From: Aerococcus sp.
GTDB lineage: Bacteria; Bacillota; Bacilli; Lactobacillales; Aerococcaceae
Direction of reading: 5' to 3'
DNA: 64,000 nucleotides
Assembly (NCBI GenBank): GCA_022768285.1
Contig: JALEMJ010000001.1
Location: 109,912-173,911, forward strand
In this document: positions 16,280 to 25,377 of the stretch, piece after piece
Layout: the number at the start of each line of letters is the position of its first letter
Position numbering within the stretch: the first letter of the stretch is position 1
Made by a program: the position numbers and the translations under genes
The notes under the pieces: model-generated
Database searches by the model: none
Told to the model about the DNA's origin: nothing
Seen by the model: the letters and a program-made list of their open reading frames with translations, nothing else

Positions 16280-17035
16280 TTAATTCATCGTTAGGTTGTG
16301 ATAGCGACTGAGAAATTCTTTGGTACGGTCTTGGGTTGGATGTTCGAAGACTTCCTCAGGCGTACCTGTTTCAGCAATGACCCCTTGATCCATGAAGATG
16401 ACGCGATCCGATACGGCTTCGGCAAAAGCCATCTCATGCGTAACGACAACCATGGTCAGTCCTTGCTTAGCGAGATCGGTCATGGTGCTCAAGACCTCGC
16501 CGACCATCTCCGGATCCAGCGCTGATGTTGGTTCATCGAATAGTAATACTTCAGGATCCATACATAATGCACGCGCAATGGCTATGCGCTGTTTTTGACC
16601 ACCGGAGAGTTGACGTGGGCGTGCATCAATGTATTCGGCCATTCCGACACGCTCGAGATGCTTCAGGGCAATATCCTTAGCTTCGGATTCTGAGCGCTTC
16701 AAGATTTTCGTTTGGCCGACGAGGCAGTTCTTTAGGACATTCATATTCTCGAATAGATTGAACTGCTGGAAGACCATGCCGACATGCGTACGGAAATCGT
16801 TAGTATTCAGTTTGCCGTTTAGAATCGATTCATCGTGGTATTTAATGTCGCCGTCGCTCGGCTCCTCTAATAAATTCAAGCAGCGCAACAATGTCGATTT
16901 TCCTGAACCGGAGGAGCCGATAATGCTGATTACTTCTTTAGGAAAAATATCGAAATTAATGTCTTTCAATACTTCATGATCTCCAAAGGACTTCTTGAGG
17001 TGTTCAATTCTGAAAATGGGTTGTTGATTTTCCAT
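16280..17035 (-). CDS. Amino-acid ABC transporter ATP-binding protein (probable lysine importer)
   Basis: A 251-residue polar-amino-acid-type ABC ATPase (GlnQ/ArtM group). Motifs are complete: Walker [11 protein letters not shown]-loop [11 protein letters not shown], signature LSGGQKQR, Walker B VLLFDEP followed by TSALDPE, and H-loop VVVTHEM. It forms the energising subunit for the binding-protein/permease fusion encoded 13 bases upstream in the same operon. AAAGGAG precedes the ATG. The lysine riboswitch ahead of the operon is the only evidence for substrate, and it points to lysine. Confidence 0.93.
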   Translation of the reverse strand: MENQQPIFRIEHLKKSFGDHEVLKDINFDIFPKEVISIIGSSGSGKSTLLRCLNLLEEPSDGDIKYHDESILNGKLNTNDFRTHVGMVFQQFNLFENMNVLKNCLVGQTKILKRSESEAKDIALKHLERVGMAEYIDARPRQLSGGQKQRIAIARALCMDPEVLLFDEPTSALDPEMVGEVLSTMTDLAKQGLTMVVVTHEMAFAEAVSDRVIFMDQGVIAETGTPEEVFEHPTQDRTKEFLSRYHNLTMN

Positions 17036-17048
17036 AATGCTCGCTCCT

Positions 17049-18671
17049 TTATTCAGGCTGAGTGGATGAAGTCATCGCGTAGTTGACGCTTCCTTGCATT
17101 TTCTTTTCAAGCAAACGCAAGAGACGCGTGGTCGTGAACGTCAAGACGAAGTAAATCGCACAGGCGATGAAGTAGGTTTGGAAGGTGAGGTAGGTAGCAC
17201 CGGCTGCCGATTTGGTGACGAAGAATAATTCGGATACGGCAATGACGTTTAATACGGACGTGTCTTTGATGTTGATGACAAATTCGTTCCCAATTGCTGG
17301 AAGAATATTCTTGATCGCTTGCGGGAGAACAACGTGAATCATCGTTTGTGCGTGTGTCATACCAATTGCTTTGGCACCTTCGTACTGGCCATTATCGATT
17401 CCTTCAATCCCACCACGAATCACTTCGGAAAGGTAGGCGCCGGTATTGATCGATACGATGAAGAAAGCAGCGACCATGGCGGCCATATCAATATTGAAGA
17501 ATAATTTTGAACCGTAGAAAATCAATAACGCTTGAACCATCATTGGTGTACCACGGAAAATTTCAATATAGCAGGACATCAAGAAATGGCCAATACCATA
17601 GAGGAACCGCAAGAACGGATTGGTATGTTTGCTCAACGGAATAGAGCGGTAGATCGCAATGATTAATCCGAGTAAGAAACCGAGTGTCGTTGAGACCAAC
17701 GCAATCAGCATGGTGTTGACTGTCCCGCGTAGGAATTGCCAGCGATATTTCGTGGCGATATCCCAGACTTGTTGCCAGAAACCTTGGTTTTCTGAGGCTG
17801 CTTCGAGATCGACCATTTCTTGCATGATGTTATCTTGATCTTCGGGCGTAAAATCAGCGAGTACTTGATTAATCATACCTGTCAATTCCGAGTTCTTGCG
17901 TACACCAACTGCTGTATCTGGGGAAGTGTCACCGAGATCGAAGGCTTGACCATCAGGGAAGGCAATCATCTTCAGGTTTGGATTGGAGGTGATATTTGCC
18001 ATTGCGCCGGGACGCTCTGCCATATAGGCATCAATCTTACCGGCAGATACGGCGGAAATCATGGCAGGAAAGTCTTCCATTGCCGTTTGTTTATCAACAC
18101 CCTTTAATTGGTCGATGAGGTCGTAGTGCAATGTATTTAACTGGGCGGTTACTCGCGCCCCTTGGAAATCGTTCATTGTTTTAGCATCGGCATAAGGGCT
18201 GTCTTTCGTCGTTACGAGAACGATATCTGAGGTGTAATACGTATCCGAGAAGTCAATCTGTTCTTCACGTTCAGGCGTCGGTGACATTCCGGCGATAATG
18301 GCATCGATTTTGCCGGAGACAAGGGCAGGTGGTAGGCCATCCCATTCAATCTTGTAAACTTCGAGTTTAACACCTAACGCGTCCGCAATCATTTTGGCAA
18401 CTTGAACGTCGTAACCATTCGCGTATTCGCCATCCGCATTGGCGATCGGGACGGCACCATCGGAGTCATCTGGCTGTGACCAGTTGTACGGCCGATAGTT
18501 GGCTTCCATCCCAACGCGGAACACGCCTGGGGTCTCCAAACTGTTATTCAATGCTTCTTTGTCGACTGTGATCGTTGGTGTATCGGCTGCTTGAGCAGTC
18601 AATGGTAAACCGGCGATAAGCAACACGCCAACGATTAATAGCGTGAGCCAATGCTGTATCTTTTTACGCAT
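17049..18671 (-). CDS. Fused amino-acid-binding protein/permease of an ABC transporter (probable lysine)
   Basis: A 540-residue fusion. It has a signal peptide ([19 protein letters not shown], to about 32), then a solute-binding domain of the polar amino-acid type ([54 protein letters not shown]). The permease follows from about residue 310, with [20 protein letters not shown] and the EAA loop [15 protein letters not shown]. This GlnP-like layout keeps the receptor tethered to the pore and is common in lactic acid bacteria. The ATG at 18671 has AGGAGG 7 bases upstream; an upstream in-frame start lies in the riboswitch terminator and was rejected. Lysine specificity is inferred from the leader. 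Confidence 0.92.
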   Translation of the reverse strand: MRKKIQHWLTLLIVGVLLIAGLPLTAQAADTPTITVDKEALNNSLETPGVFRVGMEANYRPYNWSQPDDSDGAVPIANADGEYANGYDVQVAKMIADALGVKLEVYKIEWDGLPPALVSGKIDAIIAGMSPTPEREEQIDFSDTYYTSDIVLVTTKDSPYADAKTMNDFQGARVTAQLNTLHYDLIDQLKGVDKQTAMEDFPAMISAVSAGKIDAYMAERPGAMANITSNPNLKMIAFPDGQAFDLGDTSPDTAVGVRKNSELTGMINQVLADFTPEDQDNIMQEMVDLEAASENQGFWQQVWDIATKYRWQFLRGTVNTMLIALVSTTLGFLLGLIIAIYRSIPLSKHTNPFLRFLYGIGHFLMSCYIEIFRGTPMMVQALLIFYGSKLFFNIDMAAMVAAFFIVSINTGAYLSEVIRGGIEGIDNGQYEGAKAIGMTHAQTMIHVVLPQAIKNILPAIGNEFVINIKDTSVLNVIAVSELFFVTKSAAGATYLTFQTYFIACAIYFVLTFTTTRLLRLLEKKMQGSVNYAMTSSTQPE

Positions 18672-18689
18672 AACTATTCCTCCTGGACC

Positions 18690-18731
18690 ATAAAAAACCG
18701 CTACTCTAAACATTGTGTAAAGAATAGCGGC
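18690..18731 (-). terminator. Expression platform (terminator) of the lysine riboswitch
   Basis: Minus-strand CCGCTATTCT (18721-18730) pairs with AGAGTAGCGG (18698-18707), followed by TTTTTT. The 5' arm repeats the CTATTC of the aptamer's closing 3' strand. The aptamer's 5' GAATAG can therefore pair with either, giving a simple switch between terminator and read-through. Confidence 0.8.
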
Positions 18732-18779
18732 ATGTCATCATCATTATGCGCACAAAAACTATTTAAAAAGCACTCGAAT

Positions 18780-18935
18780 GAATAGCGCTCCACATTAATC
18801 ATGTGACAGTTCTAGATATCTTATACCTAGCCCCAAGTGGCTAATTGTGGCAAATCATCCACTTTCGGCGGAATCCCCTTTAACTGACTTCAACGCGCCC
18901 GCTCCGTCAGCGACTCATGTCATCCGCACCTCTAT
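18780..18935 (-). promoter_or_regulatory. Lysine riboswitch (L box) aptamer
   Basis: Read on the minus strand the leader begins GAATAGAGGTGCGGATGAC. It continues through GGGGATTCCGCCGAAAGTGG and TTGGGGCTAGG, and ends GTGGAGCGCTATTC. The GAGGTGC start, GCCGAA core, CTGTCA and final GGAGCGCTATC-like strand are hallmarks of the five-helix lysine aptamer. GAATAG and CTATTC close helix P1. Lysine binding should favour the terminator 50 bases downstream and turn the transporter off. Confidence 0.87.
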
Positions 18936-18951
18936 TCTTACATTGGTCATT

Positions 18952-18980
18952 ATGATACACTTCTAGTGGTTATTAATCAA
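18952..18980 (-). promoter_or_regulatory. Promoter of the lysine riboswitch/transporter operon
   Basis: Minus strand TTGATT (18975-18980), 17-base spacer, TATCAT (18952-18957). It overlaps the ribosome-binding region of the divergent zapA gene. Confidence 0.55.
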
Positions 18981-18996
18981 GAGAGGAAGTGAAATT

Positions 18997-19656
18997 GTGG
19001 AAAAACATCGCTATCAGGAGAAAATTAACGATCGCAAATTTGTGATTTTATCGGATAAGGAACAGGCCTTCGTACATCGCTCGGTCAAACAATTAAATCA
19101 ACGCCTGTCAGAAGTATCGCGTGCTAATCCGAGTTTCTCAACGGAGGATACAGCGTTATTGGTGGCGTTGAATCTTATTAGTGAAGGATATGAGACCAAA
19201 CAGCTACGTGACCGCGCAAAGTTAGCTGAGAAACAATTTCGTGAGAAGGAATTGCAGTGGAAACGTGAGATTCAGGCGCTTAAGGACGAGAATAACGCCC
19301 TAACCGCACAGCTCAAGCAGCAACAGAAACTGCAGCCAATTAAGGCAGAAACGCCTACAGAAACAACAAATGTGCAGTCATCAGTTTCCGATACACCAGC
19401 AGAAGCGCCCACAGATACTGCGCAACCCGTTAAAGCGCAGCAATCATCTGTAACCAGAGCCACTAAGAAAGAGCCAATCCATCTCTCACTCGATCACCCG
19501 GTAAGCAGTTCTTCATCGCGCGGGAGTTTGTTCCAAGGTGCTTCGGCTTCTACATTATTAGCTAATCATCAGACGAGCGAGAATGCAGTGTCTGATGATA
19601 ATCCGTTCAAATATTCAGGACATGGGTTATCACGTACAAAGCGCAAACGTCACTAA
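18997..19656 (+). CDS. zapA: Cell division protein ZapA with long C-terminal extension
   Basis: A 219-residue protein. Residues 1-70 match the ZapA globular head (NDRKFVILSDKEQAFVHRSVKQLNQRL and DTALLVALNLISEGYE). A coiled coil from 70 to about 110 is rich in Lys/Glu/Gln. Firmicute ZapA is usually about 85-100 residues; here a further 110 residues of Thr/Ser/Pro/Gln-rich, probably disordered sequence follow, ending GHGLSRTKRKRH. ZapA bundles FtsZ filaments at the division site. The start is GTG with AGAGGAAG upstream. It sits ahead of mutS2, as in many Firmicutes. Confidence 0.82.
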   Translation: MEKHRYQEKINDRKFVILSDKEQAFVHRSVKQLNQRLSEVSRANPSFSTEDTALLVALNLISEGYETKQLRDRAKLAEKQFREKELQWKREIQALKDENNALTAQLKQQQKLQPIKAETPTETTNVQSSVSDTPAEAPTDTAQPVKAQQSSVTRATKKEPIHLSLDHPVSSSSSRGSLFQGASASTLLANHQTSENAVSDDNPFKYSGHGLSRTKRKRH

Positions 19657-19675
19657 GGGGATGTAGCAATAGGTA

Positions 19676-22066
19676 ATGAATCCTAAAATTTTTAAAACAT
19701 TAGAGTGGTCAAAGATTACCCGCCAAGTCGCTGAAGAAACGACAACAACGCTGGGGGAACAGTATGCACTGGCGTTGCAGCCAATGACGACGCATGAAGC
19801 AATCAGTGATGCGCTTGATGCGGTTGCAGAGATGCAGGAGCTCTCAGATGAATCCTTACATTTGCCGATAGGAGCTATTGGTGATGTACAGGTAATCATT
19901 AAACGCTTAGAAATTAATGGTTCCTTGAGTGGCAAGGAATTAGCGATGGTATTGAATGTATTGAAAACTTCTCAAGCTGTCGTGAAATTTTTTAAACAGT
20001 CTAAGGTTGAGTCGCTTTCATTAACGCATTTGACTAATGAGAGTGCAGTACTCGAATTATTACCCGAAGTACGTCATGCCATTGCCCAGGTGATCGATGA
20101 GGATGGCAATATTTATGATGATGCGAGTGGTGCACTGCAGGCGATTAGACGTGAGATCAAACGCAAAACCGCTGAGATTCGCACGCAACTGGATCGTATT
20201 ATGCGGGCACATGGCGATATATTGACTGAGGCAATTGTCACCATCCGAAATGAACGGTTTGTTTTACCGGTGCAACAATCATACCGTCACGCATTAGGTG
20301 GTACGGTTCACGATCAGAGTGCCAGTGGTCAGACGCTATATATTGAGCCGGGCGCTGTACAATCGCTCAATGATCGTGTCCAACAACTCCGCAACGATGA
20401 GCGTGAAGAAATTGCGCGTCTTCTGCTCGAGTTATCGCAGCAAGTTGCACCTTATCATCGGGAATTAGCACAAGATACCAAAATACTAGGTGTATTGGAT
20501 CTCATTAGAGCTAAAGCACGTTTAGCAGCGAAGCAGCACGCGACGAAGCCAGTCATCGCTGCTGATGGTCGCCAGTTGCATTTCAATCATGCAATGCACC
20601 CGCTGCTCGATCCCCAAAAAGCAGTGCGCAATGATATCTATTTCGATAATCGTTTCAGCATGTTGATTGTTACAGGACCGAATACTGGTGGGAAGACAAT
20701 TACCTTAAAAACAATTGGCTTACTACAGTTGATGGGGCAAGCGGGCCTCTATATTACTGCTGGGGAAAATAGTCAGATCGGCGTTTTCGAAGAAATTTAT
20801 GCGGATATCGGTGATGAGCAGTCGATCGAAGCGAATCTGAGTACTTTTTCCGGCCATATGACGAATATCATTCAGATATTGGAGACTGTGACCTCGCATG
20901 ATTTGGTCCTACTCGATGAATTAGGTGCGGGCACAGATCCAAAAGAAGGTGCGGCACTCGGCATTGCAATTTTGAATCGTCTCGATCAACGCGAAGCGAT
21001 GGTTGCGACAACCACACACTATCCAGAGCTCAAAGCGTACGCATTCGAGCAGCCACACAGTATCAATGCGAGTGTCGCTTTTGATGAAGAAACGCTAGCA
21101 CCGACGTACCGTTTATTAATCGGCGAACCGGGAAAGAGTAATGCGCTCGATATTTCGAAGCGACTCGGGTTAGCGGATGAATTAGTCGAGGAGGCCCGCG
21201 GTTATCTCGATCAGAATAGTCGCGATCTCACCGATATGATCGATGACCTCGACCAATCCCGCGCAGATTATGAAACACGCGCTGAAAGGCTAGCGGATAC
21301 GGTTGCGCAGAGTGAGAAACTATTGCATGATCTCAATCAGGTGTACAGTGATCTTCAAGCGCACAAAGAAAACTATCTGCATAAGGCCAAGCAGGAAGCG
21401 AATGCGTACGTAGAACGAACGAAAGACAAAGCAACTAAAATCATCGGTGAAATCCGTGAATGGCAGCGCGAGCGTCCGAATGATCAGCCGGTCAAAGAGC
21501 ATGAAATGATCGACAAGCAGCAAGCACTCGATGCACTTTATACTGAAGAGGATCGCCTCAAGGATAATAAAGTGCTGCAGAAGGCGAAGCGTGAGCGCAA
21601 GAAGCAGGAAACACCGCACCAATTCCAAAAAGGCGACCAGGTGGAGGTTATTCCTTACGGTCAGACAGGCACCTTAGTGGATGCACGTGAAAATGGCAAA
21701 GAATGGGTCGTTCAGATGGGTGTTCTGAAGATGCAGATGGCGACGGGCGACTTAAAATATATCCCTAAAAAATCAGAAAAAGCGCAGAAAACAACGATTC
21801 GTGCGTCAAAAGCGAAACACGTCAAACCTGAAATTGATTTGCGCGGGTTGCGTTATAATGACGCCATGCATCAGCTAGATACCTATATTGATCAAGCGTT
21901 ACTCGCAAATTATGCGCAGGTCACTATTATTCACGGATTTGGGACCGGAGCAATCAAAAATGGTGTCCAAGATTACTTGAAACAGAATAAGCGCGTGAAA
22001 GCTTTCCACTATGCACCACACAACCAGGGTGGCAATGGCGCGACAATTGCAGAATTGAATCGTTAA
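19676..22066 (+). CDS. mutS2: MutS2 / RqcU (Smr-domain ATPase)
   Basis: A 796-residue protein of the MutS2 family. It has an N-terminal core and lever region, an ATPase with Walker A TGPNTGGKT (333-341), DIGDEQSIEANLSTFSGHM and Walker B VLLDELGAGTDPKEG, then a long coiled coil. A KOW-like region lies around FQKGDQVEVIPYGQTG, and the C-terminal Smr nuclease domain (from about 720) has IDLRGL and IHGFGTGAIKNGV. MutS2 suppresses homologous recombination and in Bacillus acts on collided ribosomes (RqcU). The ATG at 19676 follows AAGGGG at a longer than usual distance. Confidence 0.95.
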   Translation: MNPKIFKTLEWSKITRQVAEETTTTLGEQYALALQPMTTHEAISDALDAVAEMQELSDESLHLPIGAIGDVQVIIKRLEINGSLSGKELAMVLNVLKTSQAVVKFFKQSKVESLSLTHLTNESAVLELLPEVRHAIAQVIDEDGNIYDDASGALQAIRREIKRKTAEIRTQLDRIMRAHGDILTEAIVTIRNERFVLPVQQSYRHALGGTVHDQSASGQTLYIEPGAVQSLNDRVQQLRNDEREEIARLLLELSQQVAPYHRELAQDTKILGVLDLIRAKARLAAKQHATKPVIAADGRQLHFNHAMHPLLDPQKAVRNDIYFDNRFSMLIVTGPNTGGKTITLKTIGLLQLMGQAGLYITAGENSQIGVFEEIYADIGDEQSIEANLSTFSGHMTNIIQILETVTSHDLVLLDELGAGTDPKEGAALGIAILNRLDQREAMVATTTHYPELKAYAFEQPHSINASVAFDEETLAPTYRLLIGEPGKSNALDISKRLGLADELVEEARGYLDQNSRDLTDMIDDLDQSRADYETRAERLADTVAQSEKLLHDLNQVYSDLQAHKENYLHKAKQEANAYVERTKDKATKIIGEIREWQRERPNDQPVKEHEMIDKQQALDALYTEEDRLKDNKVLQKAKRERKKQETPHQFQKGDQVEVIPYGQTGTLVDARENGKEWVVQMGVLKMQMATGDLKYIPKKSEKAQKTTIRASKAKHVKPEIDLRGLRYNDAMHQLDTYIDQALLANYAQVTIIHGFGTGAIKNGVQDYLKQNKRVKAFHYAPHNQGGNGATIAELNR

Positions 22067-22068
22067 TT

Positions 22069-22098
22069 TAGACAATATGAGCAAAACGCGTGTATAAT
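22069..22098 (+). promoter_or_regulatory. Promoter of trxA
   Basis: TAGACA (22069-22074), 18-base spacer, TATAAT (22093-22098), directly after mutS2. Confidence 0.6.
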
Positions 22099-22148
22099 AT
22101 GCCCACATCCGTTATACTATTTGTGAAATAGCTAAAGGAGGCTACATA

Positions 22149-22463
22149 ATGGTACAAGCAGTTACCGATAAGACATTTGCAGATGAGACCAAAGAAGGCG
22201 TCGTTCTTACAGACTTCTGGGCAACATGGTGTGGCCCATGTAAAATGCAAGCACCAGTGCTCGATGCATTGGATGACGAAATCGGCGATCAAGTGAAATT
22301 CACGAAGATCGATGTCGACGAGAACCCAGACACCGCCGCTAAATTTGGTGTGATGGCTATCCCAACATTACTTGTTCAAAAAGATGGCCAAGTGGTTGAC
22401 ACGCTTCGTGGCTACACTGACAAAGAGCGTCTTAAAGAAATTTTAACGAGCCATCTCGATTAA
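22149..22463 (+). CDS. trxA: Thioredoxin TrxA
   Basis: A 104-residue thioredoxin of normal length. It has the redox active site WCGPCK after DFWATWCGPCK, the cis-proline loop VMAIPTLL, and a terminal helix. It reduces disulfides in cytosolic proteins, including ribonucleotide reductase, with electrons from thioredoxin reductase. A strong AAAGGAGG lies before the ATG. It has its own promoter and a terminator right after, so it is monocistronic though embedded between mutS2 and murI, a common Lactobacillales arrangement. Confidence 0.96.
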   Translation: MVQAVTDKTFADETKEGVVLTDFWATWCGPCKMQAPVLDALDDEIGDQVKFTKIDVDENPDTAAKFGVMAIPTLLVQKDGQVVDTLRGYTDKERLKEILTSHLD

Positions 22464-22490
22464 GCGTTGGGAAATCGTTTTGTGATAAAA

Positions 22491-22518
22491 TGGGCAGTGG
22501 AAGCTGTCCATTTTTTTT
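22491..22518 (+). terminator. Intrinsic terminator after trxA
   Basis: TGGGCAG (22491-22497) pairs with CTGTCCA (22504-22510) with one wobble, followed by eight T. Confidence 0.8.
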
Positions 22519-22552
22519 GTGGACAGAAAAAGAAATAAAGGAGCGAATGCTG

Positions 22553-23359
22553 ATGACGCAACCGATCGGCATATTAGATTCCGGAGTGGGTGGCTTGACG
22601 GTGCTCAAAGAAGCTGAGCGCCAGCTGCCGAATGAATCATTTATTTATATTGGTGATAATGGACGCTGCCCGTACGGTACACGATCAACAGATGAAATCA
22701 AACAATTTACCGGGGAATTAGCACATTTTCTCGTCGACAAGGATGCCAAGACGATTGTGGTTGCTTGCAATACCGCGACTGCCATCGCTTTGCCAATACT
22801 AGAGGCAGAGTTGCCGGTACCGGTTATTGGGGTGATCGACGCGGGTGTGGCCGAAGCTTTGCGCGTGACGAATGGACGCATCGTCGTTACCGCAACGCAA
22901 GCGACCGTACAGTCACATAGTTACCTACAAAAACTTGAGAACGCGGCTGATGATTTGACGGTAATCGAGCAATCATGTTCGCCATTAGTGCCACTCATTG
23001 AAGATGTGGAAACAACAGACAGTGAAATCGAACAGACAATTCGCACGTTATTTACACCGATTCGCGATTTTAATCCGGATACGGTAATTCTGGGTTGTAC
23101 ACACTTCCCGATTTTAGCCTCCCAGATCCAAGTATTTCTCGGCGATAGTATTCAGCTTGTCGATGCTGGAAAAGCGTCAGTCAGTGAGTTATCGCATCAA
23201 CTCGAGAAGCGTCAAATGATGGCTAATACCGACAACAAACAAGATACACAGTTTTATACGACCGGTGAGGCACAATCAGTAGCGATGATCGGTGCTCGCT
23301 GGTTGGGACGCACGATTGACGTGCAGACAGTCACACCAGACCGATTGAGAAGGAGCTAA
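22553..23359 (+). CDS. murI: Glutamate racemase MurI
   Basis: A 268-residue cofactor-independent racemase making D-glutamate for peptidoglycan. Both catalytic cysteine regions are present: VVACNTATA in the first half and LGCTHFPIL in the second. GILDSGVGGLTVLKE and YIGDNGRCPYGTRS are also seen. I chose the ATG at 22553, 9 bases after AAAGGAG; the ATG at 22547 is only 3 bases from it. It leads a tight run murI-rdgB-yfcE-cvfB-xerD with gaps or overlaps of a few bases. Confidence 0.95.
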   Translation: MTQPIGILDSGVGGLTVLKEAERQLPNESFIYIGDNGRCPYGTRSTDEIKQFTGELAHFLVDKDAKTIVVACNTATAIALPILEAELPVPVIGVIDAGVAEALRVTNGRIVVTATQATVQSHSYLQKLENAADDLTVIEQSCSPLVPLIEDVETTDSEIEQTIRTLFTPIRDFNPDTVILGCTHFPILASQIQVFLGDSIQLVDAGKASVSELSHQLEKRQMMANTDNKQDTQFYTTGEAQSVAMIGARWLGRTIDVQTVTPDRLRRS

Positions 23360-23362
23360 TTA

Positions 23363-23968
23363 ATGAAAAAAGTGATTATAGCGACGCGCAATCCTGGCAA
23401 AGCGCGTGAGTTTAGTGCATTGTTCCAACCACTCGGCTACACCGCTGAGACACTAATCGATCACCCGGAAATTCCGGACGTGGATGAGACAGGAACGACA
23501 TTTGTAGAAAATGCAACGCTGAAGGCGACAGCAGTAGCGAAGGCATTACATTGTCCAGTGCTTGCGGATGATTCTGGTCTTTCAGTGGATGCTCTGGACG
23601 GGCGACCGGGTGTTTATTCGGCACGATACGCTGGACTAGAGAAAGATACGGCAAAGAACAATCAAAAACTGTTAGACGAATTGGCAGGTATTCCGGATAA
23701 CGAGCGGACTGCACATTATACCTGCGTACTGGTAATTAGTAACGCAGATGGCAAGCGCGTAAAGACTTATGAAGCGACATGGGAAGGAACTATTTTAACA
23801 GCACCGCGTGGCGAAAATGGTTTCGGCTATGACCCATTATTCTATGTGCCTGAGTATAAAAAAACAGCCGCTGAATTGGAACCGAGTGTGAAGGATGCGA
23901 TCAGTCATCGTGGACGGGCCATCCAACAATTGGCTGATGATCTTAAGAAAGGGGCGTTTGCAGAATGA
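23363..23968 (+). CDS. XTP/dITP pyrophosphatase (RdgB/HAM1 family)
   Basis: A 201-residue house-cleaning nucleotidase that hydrolyses dITP, XTP and related non-canonical purine nucleotides. Family motifs are present: IIATRNPGKAREF, FVENATLKATAVA, LADDSGLSVDALDG, RPGVYSARYAG, GENGFGYDPLFY and SHRGRAIQQL. GAAGGAG precedes the ATG 3 bases after murI, and the stop overlaps the next ATG by 4 bases, so it is translationally coupled in the operon. Confidence 0.95.
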   Translation: MKKVIIATRNPGKAREFSALFQPLGYTAETLIDHPEIPDVDETGTTFVENATLKATAVAKALHCPVLADDSGLSVDALDGRPGVYSARYAGLEKDTAKNNQKLLDELAGIPDNERTAHYTCVLVISNADGKRVKTYEATWEGTILTAPRGENGFGYDPLFYVPEYKKTAAELEPSVKDAISHRGRAIQQLADDLKKGAFAE

Positions 23969-24501
23969 GTCGCATTTTAATTGTGAGTGATAATCATGGC
24001 GATCATGAGATTTTAGAGACAATTGTCGCACGTGAATCGTCGCGCGTCGATCGAATGCTGCATCTCGGTGATTCGGAATTAAAAAATGATGATCCGATTT
24101 GGAAAAATTTTGACGTTGTGACAGGAAATGTCGATTTCTATCCTTATCCCGAAGCATTAACAATCGATGTTCCAGAAGGTAAGCTTTTTATGACGCATGG
24201 CCATCTGTATAACGTGCGCAGCAATCGGCAAACATTAGCACAAGCAGCTAAGGCAGCAGGTGCTTCGATTGCCCTTTTTGGTCATATCCATGTGACGACA
24301 CAAGAAAATATTGATGGGGTATGGTGTATCAATCCCGGTAGTATCAGCCAGCCACGTGGACATTTTCAGACACCGACCTATGGGATCATCGATTGGAACG
24401 CTGGTCAGCGCCCACAGGTAACGTTCTATTCACGTGAAGGTGAAGAAATTATCGATAGCGAAGTGCCAGAAAATACGACGCCCGACGTTTATGAGGATTA
24501 G
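23965..24501 (+). CDS. YfcE/MJ0936-family metallophosphoesterase
   Basis: A 178-residue calcineurin-like phosphodiesterase. Metal ligands are visible in order: SDNHGD near the start, HLGDSE, GNVD, MTHGH and GHIHV, then NPGSISQPRG. Members hydrolyse small phosphodiesters in vitro; the true substrate is unknown. In Bacillus and Lactobacillales it is habitually encoded right after the RdgB homologue (ysnA-ysnB), and here they overlap by 4 bases. Cytosolic; no signal sequence. Confidence 0.92.
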   Translation: MSRILIVSDNHGDHEILETIVARESSRVDRMLHLGDSELKNDDPIWKNFDVVTGNVDFYPYPEALTIDVPEGKLFMTHGHLYNVRSNRQTLAQAAKAAGASIALFGHIHVTTQENIDGVWCINPGSISQPRGHFQTPTYGIIDWNAGQRPQVTFYSREGEEIIDSEVPENTTPDVYED

Positions 24502-24510
24502 GAGCTGAAT

Positions 24511-25377
24511 ATGTTAACGCAAGAATTAGGTGCCGTTGTGTACGGCAAAATTAGCGATGCGAATGATAAGAACTATTTTGTCCAATATCAACAGCACACG
24601 TATGCCTTGTCAAAGAATGAAGGTGCGCATCATGTCGGTGATAGCGTTGAAGGCTTTATCTATACCAATACCTCGGATAAACGGTGCATGACTACTAAAT
24701 TACCGGGAGTGCAACAACATCGCTACGATTGGGCGACCGTCGTTTCCGTTCAGCCTAAGCTCGGTGTTTTTGTATCGATTGGGTTACCTGATAAAGATAT
24801 TGCTGTTTCGCTCGATGATTTGCCAGAAGATCGGCAGCTGTGGCCGAAACGTGGGGATGCGCTATTGGTAAAGCTCACCGTCGACAAAAAAGAGAGACTC
24901 TGGGCAGAGCCCGCGCAGGAGCGCATTTTTGAGGAAATTACCAAGGATGTGTCGCGACAGGCCAATAGCTTCCAAAATCATGAAATTGAAGGGCGGGTTT
25001 ATCGTGTCGGTATGCATGGTGTTCACGTGATTACGAAGTTGTACCACCGTGCGTTTATCCACGAGAGTGAATATGCCCAATCACCGCGGCTCGGTGAAGC
25101 AGTCAAAGGTCGCGTCATTGGCATCGGTCAGAACAAGAATTTCAATTTGTCCCTGAAGCCGCTAGCGTACGAACGTATCAGTGATGATGCGCAGATGATT
25201 TTAATGAATTTGAAGCGTCGTCCGGATCACGCGCTGCCGTTCAATGATCATAGTAAGCCGGATAATATTCGCAATTATTTCGGTATCAGTAAAGGGCAAT
25301 TCAAGCGTGCGCTCGGTCATTTGTTGAAAGCGCGATTAGTGACACAAACAGAAGAGGGGATTACGCTCAATGAATGA
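24511..25377 (+). CDS. cvfB: CvfB-type S1-domain RNA-binding protein
   Basis: A 288-residue protein matching the CvfB/YitL family, with S1-like beta barrels followed by a winged helix. VVSVQPKLGVFVSIGLPDKDIAVS is the second S1 unit. VYRVGMHGVHVITK with HRAFIHESEY is the third, and IRNYFGISKGQFKRALGHLLK is the C-terminal winged helix. CvfB influences virulence gene expression in staphylococci, probably via RNA. It lies 9 bases after the phosphodiesterase gene and overlaps xerD by 8 bases. Its stop is a TGA, which shows that TGA terminates translation in this organism. Confidence 0.9.
   Translation: MLTQELGAVVYGKISDANDKNYFVQYQQHTYALSKNEGAHHVGDSVEGFIYTNTSDKRCMTTKLPGVQQHRYDWATVVSVQPKLGVFVSIGLPDKDIAVSLDDLPEDRQLWPKRGDALLVKLTVDKKERLWAEPAQERIFEEITKDVSRQANSFQNHEIEGRVYRVGMHGVHVITKLYHRAFIHESEYAQSPRLGEAVKGRVIGIGQNKNFNLSLKPLAYERISDDAQMILMNLKRRPDHALPFNDHSKPDNIRNYFGISKGQFKRALGHLLKARLVTQTEEGITLNE

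Noticed and set aside
18690..18935. T-box before the ABC transporter
   Set aside because: No AGGGTGGxACCGCG-type box; the conserved segments match the lysine riboswitch.
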